This document shows, one piece after another, positions 49,582 through 58,700 of a stretch of DNA of 64,000 bases (its first letter is position 1; every line of letters begins with the position of its first letter). The stretch is from assembly GCA_017937485.1 (NCBI GenBank), contig JAGBDN010000013.1, positions 48,048 through 112,047 of the forward strand, read 5' to 3'. Below the pieces are notes generated by a model. That model searched no databases. It was not told the DNA's origin and saw nothing but the letters and a program-made list of their open reading frames with translations. The translations under genes and the position numbers were made by a program. This stretch comes from Thermoguttaceae bacterium (lineage in GTDB: Bacteria; Planctomycetota; Planctomycetia; Pirellulales; Thermoguttaceae).

Positions 49582-51459
49582 ATGGATAAAACGAAAATCG
49601 ACAAAACGACGACGCTCGACGCGGCGGAAGCGGCGGCCTCGAACGCGGTTCCGAAAACGGAAGATTTGTTCGACAGCACCGACGCGGTTCGTTCCGGCAA
49701 ACCGCTCGCGCACGTCAAAACGATAACGTTCCCGGGCCCGATCGCGTTGCAAAACGGCGGAACGCTCCCGGAAATAACAGTCGCTTACGAGACTTACGGC
49801 AAGCTGTCGCCGCAGGAAGACAACGCGATTTTGATCTTTCACGCGCTTTCCGGCGACTCGCACGTCGCCAAACACGACGAAAACGACGATCCCGGTTGGT
49901 GGGACGCGCTCGTCGGGCCGGGGAAGGGAATCGACACGAACCGTTATTTCGTTATTTGCGCGAACGTTCTCGGCGGGTGCCGCGGGACGACCGGGCCCGA
50001 TTCGACCAATCCGGAGACCGGACGCAAGTACGGGATGGATTTTCCGTCGATTTCCGTCGCGGATATTGTCGACGTGCAACATAAACTCGTCGCCGCGCTC
50101 GGAATCGACCGGTTGTTGGCGATCGTCGGCGGTTCGCTCGGCGGCTTGATGGCGCTCGATTGGGGAACGCGTTACCCGGACGGCGTCGCGGGCGTCGCGG
50201 CGATCGCGACCGGGCCCCGTATGACGACGCAAGCGCTGGCGTTCGACGTCGTCGCGCGCAACGCCATTATGAGCGATCCGCATTTTTGCGGCGGCCAATA
50301 TTACGACAAGGAAACCGGCCCCGCGACCGGGCTGGCGATCGCGCGGATGCTCGGGCACATCACCTACCTTTCGCAGGAGTCGATGAACCGCAAGTTCAAC
50401 GCCGACCGGAACGTCGGGCGTAAAATCGACACCTCGTTCGAGACGAAGTTTTCGGTCGGTTCTTACCTGGCTTACCAAGGCGACAAGTTCGTCGACCGCT
50501 TCGACGCGAACAGTTATTTGACGCTGACGCTCGCCCTCGACGCGTTCGATCTCGGTTCCGACCGCGAACGCCTGATCGCCGCGATGCGCCGCTCGATGTG
50601 CCGCTGGCTCTTCGTCAGCTTTACGTCCGACTGGCTTTTCCCGGGGTATCATTCTCGGGAACTGGTCGACGCCGCGATCGCCGGGGACAAGCGCGTTTCT
50701 TACTGCGAAGTCAAGAGCGACGCCGGGCACGACGGCTTTTTGCTCGAAGACGAAATTTCGCGATACGGGGAGCTGTTGCGTTCCTTCCTGCACGACCTGA
50801 GCCTCGAATGGCGTCCGGAAGACGACGAACGCCGCCGCGCGTTGAACGAGAGTTACGGAGCGCCGCCGAAGTCGCCGAAGCGCCGCGTCGATTACGACCG
50901 CATTTTGGCGCTGATTCCGCCGAAGACGAAGATTCTCGACCTCGGATGCGGCAAGGGCGACCTCCTCGCTCGCTTGAAGGCGCGCGGACACGAGCGTCTC
51001 GTCGGCGTCGAAATGCAAGAAAAATACGTCGTGAAGTGCGCCGAAAAGGGGCTCGACGTCGTTCAACTCGACCTGAACGAAGGGCTGAAATCGTTCCTCG
51101 ACCATCAGTTCGACTTCGTCGTTCTCTCGAAGACGCTGCAGACGATTCGCAACGTCGAGGCGTTGTTGGAAGAAATGTTGCGCGTCGGAACTCGGGTGAT
51201 CGTCAGTTTCCCGAACGTCGGGCACAAGCGTTTCCGCGAACGGTTGGCCGAAGGGCGCGCGCCGTCGACCGACCCGAAACGCCGTTGGTACGACTCCGAC
51301 GACGCGAGATTTTTGACGATCGCCGACTTCGAGGAATTTTGCGCCGAAAAGGGGTACAAGATTTTCCGCAAGGTCGCGCTCGACGCCGAAACCGGCGAAA
51401 CGGTCGAGACGGACGAGAATTTGAACGCCGACGTCGCGATCGTCGTCTTGGGGCGTTGA
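49582..51459 (+). CDS. metXW: homoserine O-acetyltransferase fused to MetW
   Basis: A 625-residue fusion. Residues about 40-400 are MetX, an alpha/beta hydrolase-fold acyltransferase: HALSGDSHVA, nucleophile elbow VGGSLGG (S185), then SDWLFPGYHSRELVDA and SDAGHDGFLLE with Asp and His. Residues about 430-625 are MetW: KILDLGCGKGDLLARLK, the glycine-rich SAM-type loop, and IVSFPNVGHKRFRERL. The two are usually separate adjacent genes. It acetylates homoserine for methionine synthesis. The ATG at 49582 is used; an in-frame TTG lies 7 codons upstream. The 30-residue N-terminal extension is Ala/Thr-rich. Confidence 0.93.
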   Translation: MDKTKIDKTTTLDAAEAAASNAVPKTEDLFDSTDAVRSGKPLAHVKTITFPGPIALQNGGTLPEITVAYETYGKLSPQEDNAILIFHALSGDSHVAKHDENDDPGWWDALVGPGKGIDTNRYFVICANVLGGCRGTTGPDSTNPETGRKYGMDFPSISVADIVDVQHKLVAALGIDRLLAIVGGSLGGLMALDWGTRYPDGVAGVAAIATGPRMTTQALAFDVVARNAIMSDPHFCGGQYYDKETGPATGLAIARMLGHITYLSQESMNRKFNADRNVGRKIDTSFETKFSVGSYLAYQGDKFVDRFDANSYLTLTLALDAFDLGSDRERLIAAMRRSMCRWLFVSFTSDWLFPGYHSRELVDAAIAGDKRVSYCEVKSDAGHDGFLLEDEISRYGELLRSFLHDLSLEWRPEDDERRRALNESYGAPPKSPKRRVDYDRILALIPPKTKILDLGCGKGDLLARLKARGHERLVGVEMQEKYVVKCAEKGLDVVQLDLNEGLKSFLDHQFDFVVLSKTLQTIRNVEALLEEMLRVGTRVIVSFPNVGHKRFRERLAEGRAPSTDPKRRWYDSDDARFLTIADFEEFCAEKGYKIFRKVALDAETGETVETDENLNADVAIVVLGR

Positions 51460-51555
51460 CGGCGTTTCGGCGGGCGTTGGTCGAGGCGGCGCTTGAAAAA
51501 CGGTCGGCTTAGGCGAAATTTTGATAAATTTTGCGTTTTTTAACGTCGACGCCGC

Positions 51556-51585
51556 TTGACGGCGCCCCCGGTTTCGCCTTATATT
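51556..51585 (+). promoter_or_regulatory. sigma70-type promoter for the membrane-anchored Ala/Glu-rich gene
   Basis: TTGACG (51556-51561), an 18-base spacer, TATATT (51580-51585), in an AT-rich stretch. The start codon is about 150 bases downstream. Confidence 0.55.
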
Positions 51586-51735
51586 ATAAAGATAACGATA
51601 ACGTTGAGCTTTCCGCCGCGTTCGACCGTTCACGTCGACGGCGGCGAGAAAAACCTTATTTTGCGTCGAGCGGAAACGCGGCGCGACCGGCGAGCTACCG
51701 AGCGTCGGCGTTTTTCGATTAAAGGATTCAGATTT

Positions 51736-52665
51736 ATGGCAAAGAAAATTTCGAACGATAAAAACAGTCTCGAACAACTTTTGATTCGCGGTAAAGATAA
51801 CTTGGCGCAAAACAAAGCGAAAGCGGTTCAATTTTTGCTCGTTTTCGTCGTCGTTCTCCTCGCGATTTGGGCGATCCGCGCGAAAATGAACGGCTCCGAT
51901 TCCGCGTTGACCGCCGCCGACCGCGCCCGCGCGACCGCGACCGAGCCGAAGGATTTGGTCGCCGTCGCCGAGAACTTCGTGGGCGAAACCGCCGCCGCGC
52001 TTTACGCCGACGCCGGCGAAGCGTACTTGAACGTCGGAACGACCGAAATCGCTCGTAAAAAAGCGAACAGCCGCGCCGCGGAAAACGACCCGGAAGCCGC
52101 CGCGCTCGACCCGAGCGTTAACTTTGGCGAAGCGGTTAAAGCGTTCGACGCCGCGTTTGGACTTGGTTCCGCCGAGCTGAAAGCGCGTGCCGCGTTCGGC
52201 GCCGGTTCCGCGCAAGAAGCGTTGGCTTCGGTCGCCGCCGACGACGCCGCGGTCGCCGCCGCCGTCGAAGCCGCGAAAGCGCAATACGCGAAAGTCGCCG
52301 AAGCCTGCGCGTCGTCGCCGTATTGCGCCGTCGCCGCCGAACGTCTCGCCGCGTTGGATCGCGCCGTCGCCGTCGATTATTTGAAAGCGGCCGCGAAGAA
52401 ATTCCGCGAACTCCCGACTCCGCCCGAAAAGGCCGAATCGATTTTGACCGGCGACGGCGAATTGACGCCGGGCGAAACGACGAACGTCGGCGAATTCGAC
52501 TTGAACGCCGACGAAGCTCCGGCTGAAGAAGCCCCGGCGGAAGCGGCTCCGGCGGAAGAAGCTCCGGCGGAAGCGGCCCCGTCTGAAGAAGCCCCGGCGG
52601 AAGCGACTCCGGCTGAAGAAGCTCCGGCGGAAGCGGCCCCGGCTGAAGAAGCCCCGGCCGAATGA
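51736..52665 (+). CDS. single-pass membrane protein with TPR-like body and EEAPAE repeat tail
   Basis: A 309-residue protein. Residues about 31-51 (AVQFLLVFVVVLLAIWAI) are a transmembrane segment after a short basic N-terminus. The body has Ala-rich helices resembling TPR or YfgM-type repeats (for example NFGEAVKAFDAAFGLGSAEL). The last 50 residues are about five tandem 10-residue units of EEAPAEAAPA type. The topology puts the body outside the cytoplasm, where such proteins assist envelope protein quality control; the function here is unknown. AAAGGA lies 9 bases upstream of the ATG. A strong terminator follows. Confidence 0.75.
   Translation: MAKKISNDKNSLEQLLIRGKDNLAQNKAKAVQFLLVFVVVLLAIWAIRAKMNGSDSALTAADRARATATEPKDLVAVAENFVGETAAALYADAGEAYLNVGTTEIARKKANSRAAENDPEAAALDPSVNFGEAVKAFDAAFGLGSAELKARAAFGAGSAQEALASVAADDAAVAAAVEAAKAQYAKVAEACASSPYCAVAAERLAALDRAVAVDYLKAAAKKFRELPTPPEKAESILTGDGELTPGETTNVGEFDLNADEAPAEEAPAEAAPAEEAPAEAAPSEEAPAEATPAEEAPAEAAPAEEAPAE
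52505..52662 (+). repeat. coding repeats of 30 bp encoding EEAPAE(A/T)(A/T)P units
   Basis: About five consecutive 30-bp units with small differences (GCGGCTCCG versus GCGGCCCCG, and TCTGAA versus GCGGAA). They form the acidic tail of the membrane protein at 51736-52665. Confidence 0.85.
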
Positions 52666-52694
52666 TTTTGGGCGACTAAAACCAACTAACGAAG

Positions 52695-52724
52695 CGCCGT
52701 CGATTCGCGTCGACGGCGTTTTTT
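52695..52724 (+). terminator. intrinsic terminator after the EEAPAE-tailed gene
   Basis: A perfect 9-bp stem, CGCCGTCGA (52695-52703) with TCGACGGCG (52710-52718), and a 6-base loop, followed by TTTTTT (52719-52724). Confidence 0.9.
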
Positions 52725-53033
52725 ATTTCTTGGTTCGCGCGATGGAGGCGGAAAAGAACCGCGACGCCGAACCTTCGCCGTTTGACGGTAAACAAAAAAA
52801 ACGTCGCCTCAATAGGCGTCGACGGAGGAAAAGGGGAAAACGTCGACCAAGCGTCGGCAAAAGAGGAAAGGAAAAGATTCGGGCAAGATACGGCGGCGGA
52901 GAAAAAGGGAAAGCGTCGGTCAAAGCGGCGAAAAGGGGCGCGTCTCAATCAACGCGCCAAGTCGGCGGCGCGAAAAGAGAAAATAAGACGGGAACGGTTG
53001 AGTTTAGCGATTTTAACGCCCCCGTCTCGGCGT
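52725..53033. other. intergenic region without a gene
   Basis: The region lies between the EEAPAE gene terminator and the end of the Xer recombinase gene. The reading frames are Lys/Arg-rich and unconvincing. No regulatory signal is recognised. Confidence 0.5.
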
Positions 53034-54215
53034 TTAGGAACGCGGATGACAACGGCGGTGCGTTTCGCGAAGGCGCGACATATCGACCCGCGTGTAAATT
53101 TGCGTCGTCGCGATACTTTCGTGTCCGAGCATTTCTTGCACTTGACGCAAGTCGGCGCCGCCTTGAAGAAGGTGCGTCGCGAAGCTGTGTCGCAACGCGT
53201 GCGGGCTGATCGTCGGCGGCGCCCCGACGCGGAGCGCGTACTTTTTGACGAGTTCCCAAAGCGCTTCCCGACGCATTCGGCGTCCGCCGCGCGAAACAAA
53301 AGCGAACGGCGATTCGAGCGGTCGAACCTCCCGACGACGGCGACGCCCGGCTCGACGCGGCGAGGATTCGGCGGTTTCGAGCGGTTCGGCGTTTACGTCG
53401 GAAAGGGACGGCGCGTTAAAATCGGCGTCGTCGTTAAAATCGGACTCGACGGCGAGGGTTTGCGCGTCGAAACGAAACTCGGCGTCCGCTTCGTTCGGCG
53501 GCGTCGGCGGAAGAAGGGCGGCTTCTTCGCGACGGCGGCGTTCGCGGTCGGCTCGACGCGCGGCGGCGAGGAGAAGTTCCGAACGCGGGCCCGCCGTCCA
53601 AGCGAGGAAAGCGGAAATCGCGCCGTCGCCAAGCGGGACGATTCGCTCTTTCGAACCTTTCCCGAAACAACGGCAAGCGCGACGGTCGAGCCAAACGTCG
53701 TCGAGACGCAAGTTAACGACTTCCGACGCGCGACAGCCGGTCGCGTAACAAAATTCTAAAATCGCTCGGTCGCGAACCCAAAGCGCGTCCGTTTCCGGGC
53801 GCGGTTCGACGAGCAAACGCTCGACTTGGCCCGGCGTCAGCGTCGGCGGGACGCGATCCCAATTCTTTTGCGTTCCGAGGAGCGCCGCCGCGTTGCGCCG
53901 AAGAACGCCCTCCGTTTGCAGATAACGGAAGAAGACGCGAAGCGACGTCAAACGCCGCGCCAACGACGCCGGCGTCAAGTTTTCGGCGCGCGACGCCGCG
54001 GCGTAATCGGAGAGATCTTGAACCGAAAGCTCCGGAATCGAACGGTCGCCGAGCCAACGGTAAAAGGCGATCAAGTCCGAGCGGTACGCGAAGCAGGTGT
54101 TCGGCGACAACTGACGCTCGTTCGCGACGTACTCGAGGAACGAGCGAAGCCAAGAGCGTTGCGACGGTTGCAACGCCGCGACGCGCGGTTTCAGTTGACG
54201 ACGAGGCGGGGACAT
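53034..54215 (-). CDS. XerC/XerD-like tyrosine recombinase with insertion
   Basis: A 393-residue recombinase, about 90 residues longer than typical XerD. The N-terminal SAM-like core-binding domain is at residues 18-105. The catalytic set is complete: R162 (TGCRASEV), K187 (GKGSKERIVPLG), H339 and R342 (SPHALRHSFATHLL), H365 (LGHESI), Y374 (TQIYTRVDM). An insertion of about 85 residues (216-302), Arg-rich then acidic then Arg-rich, separates the beta-hairpin Lys from the HxxR box. It probably acts in chromosome dimer resolution or related site-specific recombination. Degenerate repeats lie directly upstream. Confidence 0.88.
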   Translation of the reverse strand: MSPPRRQLKPRVAALQPSQRSWLRSFLEYVANERQLSPNTCFAYRSDLIAFYRWLGDRSIPELSVQDLSDYAAASRAENLTPASLARRLTSLRVFFRYLQTEGVLRRNAAALLGTQKNWDRVPPTLTPGQVERLLVEPRPETDALWVRDRAILEFCYATGCRASEVVNLRLDDVWLDRRACRCFGKGSKERIVPLGDGAISAFLAWTAGPRSELLLAAARRADRERRRREEAALLPPTPPNEADAEFRFDAQTLAVESDFNDDADFNAPSLSDVNAEPLETAESSPRRAGRRRRREVRPLESPFAFVSRGGRRMRREALWELVKKYALRVGAPPTISPHALRHSFATHLLQGGADLRQVQEMLGHESIATTQIYTRVDMSRLRETHRRCHPRS

Positions 54216-54515
54216 TTAAACGAGCGTGCGAAATTTAAAAAACGACGTTGGAATCGGAAAACGGCGGGTTAAACCGGCGGCGGCGAACGCGAGAAAGCCG
54301 CGACTGTCGCCTGGAAAACGTTAAAATCGCTAAAAACGAACAATTCGGGCGGCGTCGAACGACAACGAAAGTCGCGACCGCCGTCGGACCGAACGTTGAA
54401 AGCGTTAAAATCGTTAAAAACGGATAATTTGGGCGGCGTCGGACGCGGGAAACGTCGCGAACAACGCCGGTTTTAGCGTTAAAATCGTTAAAAACGGGAC
54501 GAACGAAGGGACGGA
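54216..54515. repeat. imperfect direct repeats upstream of the Xer gene
   Basis: CGTTAAAATCG(C/T)TAAAAACG occurs three times, at about 54319, 54403 and 54477. The first two copies share about 60 bases of flanking similarity (including GGGCGGCGTCG). Spacings are 84 and 74 bases. No gene lies in this 300-base region. The short core GTTAAAATCG also recurs elsewhere in the window. Confidence 0.65.
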
Positions 54516-55433
54516 TTAAGCGTCGAAACGGTGTTCGTAGGACGGCTGGTCGCCGCGTCCGTCGACGACGATTCGGTCGGAATGAAGTTCGACAAAAGCG
54601 AACGCGTTCGGTTTCGCTTCGACGACGCCGCGGAAGGTAACGTGCGCGACGTTCTTGCGGACGCCGTATCCGCCTTCGTGCAAGTGCCCGGCGAAAAACG
54701 CTTTAACGCAAGAATGACGGTCGAGAATCTCCAAAATCGCCGGGCCGTTCCAAGTCGAAACGCCGAGCGCCGTAAAGTAAACGTCGAGGTTCGGGAGCTT
54801 CGCCGCAAATCCGCGTTTTTCAAGCGAACGGGTCTGCGCGTAAAGCGGGAAGTGCGAGCAAACGACCGCTTTTTCGCCGTTTTTCTCGGCGTCGGCGAGG
54901 CGTTCGTCGAGCCAACGGAGCCGCGCGTCCGAAACGGCGCCGTTCCAAGACGCCGGGGCCGAACCGTTCGGAAGCCGGGTCGCTTCGCGGAGACGCTTCG
55001 CTTCGGCGCGCTCCGCGTCGGTCGACGCGGCGTATTCGCTGATTTCGTTGCCGTTCAAGACGACGAAACGCCAACGGTTCGCCGCGTCGTCCGGGTCGAC
55101 GACGGTAAAATCGTAATAACCGTCGTCTCCGGCGTTAAAATCGGCGGGAACGGACTTTTTCCGCTCGTCCGGGACGCCCCAGTCGTGATTGCCGAGGACG
55201 TGCCGCCAAACGACGCCCGCTTTTTCCGAAACGTCGATTAGCTCTTGAACGGCGAGATAATTTTTCAGCCCGCCGTCGGTCGCGTCGCCCAACTGCAGGA
55301 CGAACGGAACCTTTTCGGCGGCGAACGTTCCGGCGGCTTCTAAAAATTTGCCGATCGAGGCGCGGTAAGAGCGCCCGATCGCGTCGTCTCGGTCGGCGTA
55401 TTGAACGTCGGCGATCGCTCCAAAACGAATCAT
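54516..55433 (-). CDS. ADPRM-like metallophosphoesterase
   Basis: A 305-residue calcineurin-like phosphoesterase. The metal-binding blocks are RFGAIADVQYAD (D9, Q11 in place of the usual D-x-H), LQLGDATDGG (D50), LGNHDWG (N82, H83), VVCSHFPLY and FAGHLHEGGYG. ADVQYAD plus the following GRSYRASIGKFLEAA is characteristic of ADPRM (manganese-dependent ADP-ribose/CDP-alcohol diphosphatase) proteins. The likely reaction is hydrolysis of ADP-ribose or similar nucleotide diphosphates. No signal peptide. The ATG at 55433 has GAGGAG upstream. Confidence 0.82.
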   Translation of the reverse strand: MIRFGAIADVQYADRDDAIGRSYRASIGKFLEAAGTFAAEKVPFVLQLGDATDGGLKNYLAVQELIDVSEKAGVVWRHVLGNHDWGVPDERKKSVPADFNAGDDGYYDFTVVDPDDAANRWRFVVLNGNEISEYAASTDAERAEAKRLREATRLPNGSAPASWNGAVSDARLRWLDERLADAEKNGEKAVVCSHFPLYAQTRSLEKRGFAAKLPNLDVYFTALGVSTWNGPAILEILDRHSCVKAFFAGHLHEGGYGVRKNVAHVTFRGVVEAKPNAFAFVELHSDRIVVDGRGDQPSYEHRFDA

Positions 55434-55678
55434 CGGCGGACTCCTCGGCGGAATATAGGGGAGATGGGAAAAAACGGGAAGTTGGAGAACGTAAAACGGC
55501 GAAACGGGCGGCGGCGAAAAAAACTCGCGCCGACGCGGCGCCGCGCTTTTTATTATACCCGAAACGGCGCGATTTGTCGGCGGGCGCGTTCGGAAAAATA
55601 AACGTTTTTTTTCGGAAAAGAAGTAAGGAAGGGCGATAAAATCGGACGTGTTAAGCGCGGAGAAATGGACAAGAAAGG

Positions 55679-55721
55679 AAAAACGCTCCGTTTGTTCCGG
55701 AAATAAGAAGCAAACGGAGCG
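55679..55721 (-). terminator. second terminator after the surface protein gene
   Basis: A perfect 11-bp stem, CGCTCCGTTTG (55684-55694) with CAAACGGAGCG (55711-55721). In the minus direction it runs into TTTTT (complement of 55679-55683). Confidence 0.8.
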
Positions 55722-55735
55722 GAAAAAAGGAGCGC

Positions 55736-55772
55736 GGAACAAACGCCGCCGCGAACGAACGGCGTTTGTTCC
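55736..55772 (-). terminator. first terminator hairpin after the surface protein gene
   Basis: A perfect 13-bp stem, GGAACAAACGCCG (55736-55748) with CGGCGTTTGTTCC (55760-55772). A T-run on the minus strand lies a few bases beyond it. It lies 9 bases past the stop. Confidence 0.65.
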
Positions 55773-55781
55773 GAAAATCGA

Positions 55782-58700
55782 TTAACGTTGCAACGCGGCG
55801 CCTTCGGCCGATTCGGCGACTTGCGAATCGACGGGGCTTTCGACCGGGGCGTCGGCTTGACGCGGGCCGTCGGCGGCGTCGGAGTCGGTCGCGCCGGGAC
55901 GGTAAACGGCGAGTTCGTCGACGCCGTCGCCGTTGAAGTCGCCGACGACCGGAACGTCGCCCGCTTGCCCGAAGCGAATCGACGCGTCGAAACGTCGGTC
56001 GCCGTCGGAGTCGATCAACCAATCGCCGTTGGAGAAGAGACCGATCGAGTCGACGCCGTCGCCGTCGAAGTCGCCGACGACCGGAACGTACCCGGCGCCG
56101 CCCGTTCGTTCGAGCTTAACGTCGCCGTCGTTCCAACGACCGTCGCCGTTCATATCGAAATACCAGTCGCCGTTGCGGTAAACGCCGATCTTCGCGACGC
56201 CGTCGCCCGTCCAGTCGCCGGTCAGGGCGATATCGCCGTCGTTCCCGTATTGGAAGACGTGGTCGATGAGGTCGACGCGAACTTGGCCGCCGTCGCGATG
56301 CTTCGTCGCGCGAAGATTCAACTCGCTTCGGCTGAAAAGTTTTTCGTTCGGCGGGACGTTCTTGCCGCGTTCGATCGTAATCGAACGGTTGTGGTCGGTC
56401 GGGAGACCGGGTTCGACCGCGATCGCTTGCGCGTCGTTCGCCCATTGCGGGCCGAAAATCCCAATGTCGGCCTTGCCGTCGCCGTCCCAGTCGCCGGAAA
56501 CCGGTTGATCGCTCGCGGAACCGAGTTCGGCCCAAAGGTCTTCGGCGTCGAAAACGCCGTCGCCGTTGCGGTCGAGGAACCAACGCCCGTCGACGTAAAT
56601 CCCGATATAATCGGAACCGTCGCCGTTCCAGTCGCCGACGATCGGTTTCGCGCCTTCGGCCCCGAACTTGTAATTGGCGAAAATTTCGCCGTTCGCGCCG
56701 CGAATCAACCATTCGCCGCCGTTGAAACCGTCTTCGAGCGACCAAGAGACGTCGACGTATCGATAGGAACCGCCGGAACCGTTGTTGTAATCGCCGCGGA
56801 AACCGAACGTCGTCGTCAAGGCGTCGATCGAACGGGGAGAACCGCCGTTCAAAACGCTAAGTCGCCAAGACTGCGCCGTCGGGAGCCCGCCTCCGCCGAA
56901 GAGCGTCGTCGACGCGCCGGGGATATACGGTTGGTTGAACGTATACGGGAAGTGCGTCGGCGCCGCGCCCCAATAGTTCGACGGGATCGAAATCGGGAAG
57001 GAAGCGCCCGGCGCGTCCGGAATTGTGTCGCGCGGGTTTTGCGGATTTTGCGGAGTTTCCGGAACCGGAATCGGGAGTTCGCCGAAGTCGTAGTCGACGC
57101 CCGCGTCGCCCGGTTTGACGGAGATCGCGAACAAATCGTCGTTCTTCATTTCGCCGCCAAGGGAGCCGACCGCGTCTTTGCCGTCGTTGTAACCGGACGG
57201 TTGCGTTTCGACGACGCGGTAAATTCGGTTTGGTTCGAGCTTGTCGAAGACGTACTCGCCCTTCGCGTTCGTTTGGACGGTTCGCCCGGTCGCGACGTAC
57301 TCGCCGGTTTCCTTATCGAGAACCCAAAGGGTCAGCGTCGCGCCTTTGATTCCGACTTCGCCGGAGTCAAAAACGCCGTTGTCGTTCTTGTCTTCGTAAA
57401 CGTGGCCGGAAATCGACGCCGGACGAAGTTCGCCGAAGTTGTATTCGATTCCGGCGCCGCGACGCGGAAGCTCGATTTCGGCGATTTCGTCGTTCATCGA
57501 GGAGACGCCGACCGTCGCGCCGAAGATCGTTCCGACGGTTTCTTTGCCGTCGAAATAAGCGTCCGGTTGCGTTTCGCGAACGATATACGTTCGTTCCGGC
57601 TCCAAGGCGTCGAATTTGTAAAAGCCGTTTTCGTCGGTCTTTTGCGTCGCGACAAGTTTCGCCGTTCCGTCCGCTTCGACGACGTAAAGGCTAACGACGA
57701 CGTCTTTAATCGGCGCTTCGCTCGCGTCGCGAACGCCGTCGTTATTGTCGTCTTCGTAAACGTAGCCGCTAAGCGAGCCGAGCGGAAGGAGTTCGCCGAA
57801 GTTGTATTCGACGCCCTGCGCGTCCCAATAAACGTCGATATTGTCGATTTTGTCGTTCGTCGCGACGCCGCCGAGGGAGCCGGCCGCGTCTTTGCCGTCG
57901 TCCCAAGCGTCCGGTTGGATTTCCTTGACCGCGTAGGTTCGCTCAATATCGAGCGAGTCGAACTTGTAAAAACCGTTTTCGTCGGTCGTCGTTTCGGCGA
58001 TTTTGACGTATTCTTCGCCGTCGAGGCGGTAAAGTTCGACCGTGGCGCCCGGAATACCCGGTTCGCCTTCGTCGCGGACGCCGTCGTCGTTTTTATCGTT
58101 ATAGACGTACCCGCTGACCGAGCCGAGTTTCAGTTCGCCGAAGTCGTAATTTTCGCCGTGTTCGTCCCATTGAACGTCGATAGAATCGGTATAATCGTTC
58201 GCGGCGAGGTTTCCGCCGAGCGAACCGACCGCGTCTTTGCCGTCCGAATAGGCTTCCGGCTGCTTTTCTTTGACCGCGTACTGTCGGTTAATATCGAGGT
58301 TCTCGAAAACGTAGGAACCGTCCGCCGCCGTTTGCGTTTCGGCGACTTTGACGTAATCCGCGCCGTCCCATTGGTAAAGTTCGACGGTAACGTCGGCGAT
58401 ACCGACTTCGTTCGCGTCGAAAACGCCGTCGTCGTTCCGATCTTCGAAGACGTTCCCGGCGATCGAACCGAGTTTGAGTTCGCCGAAGTCGTAACGTTCG
58501 CCGTGTTGATCCCAACCGATTTCGATTTTCGAAACGTAATCGTTCGCGAGGTCGCCGCCGAGAGAGCCGACCGCGTCTTTGCCGTCCGAGTAATCGCCCG
58601 GTTGCAACTCCTTAACGGCGTATTCCTTTTCGATATCGAGGTCGTCGAAGCGGTACGCGCCGTTTTCGTCGGTCGTCGTTTCGGCGATTTTGACGTAATT

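Larger units (their letters stand above)
55434..55781. other. intergenic region with paired hairpins
   Basis: There is no gene. It holds the two terminator-like hairpins downstream of the giant surface protein gene (55679-55721 and 55736-55772). Confidence 0.6.
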
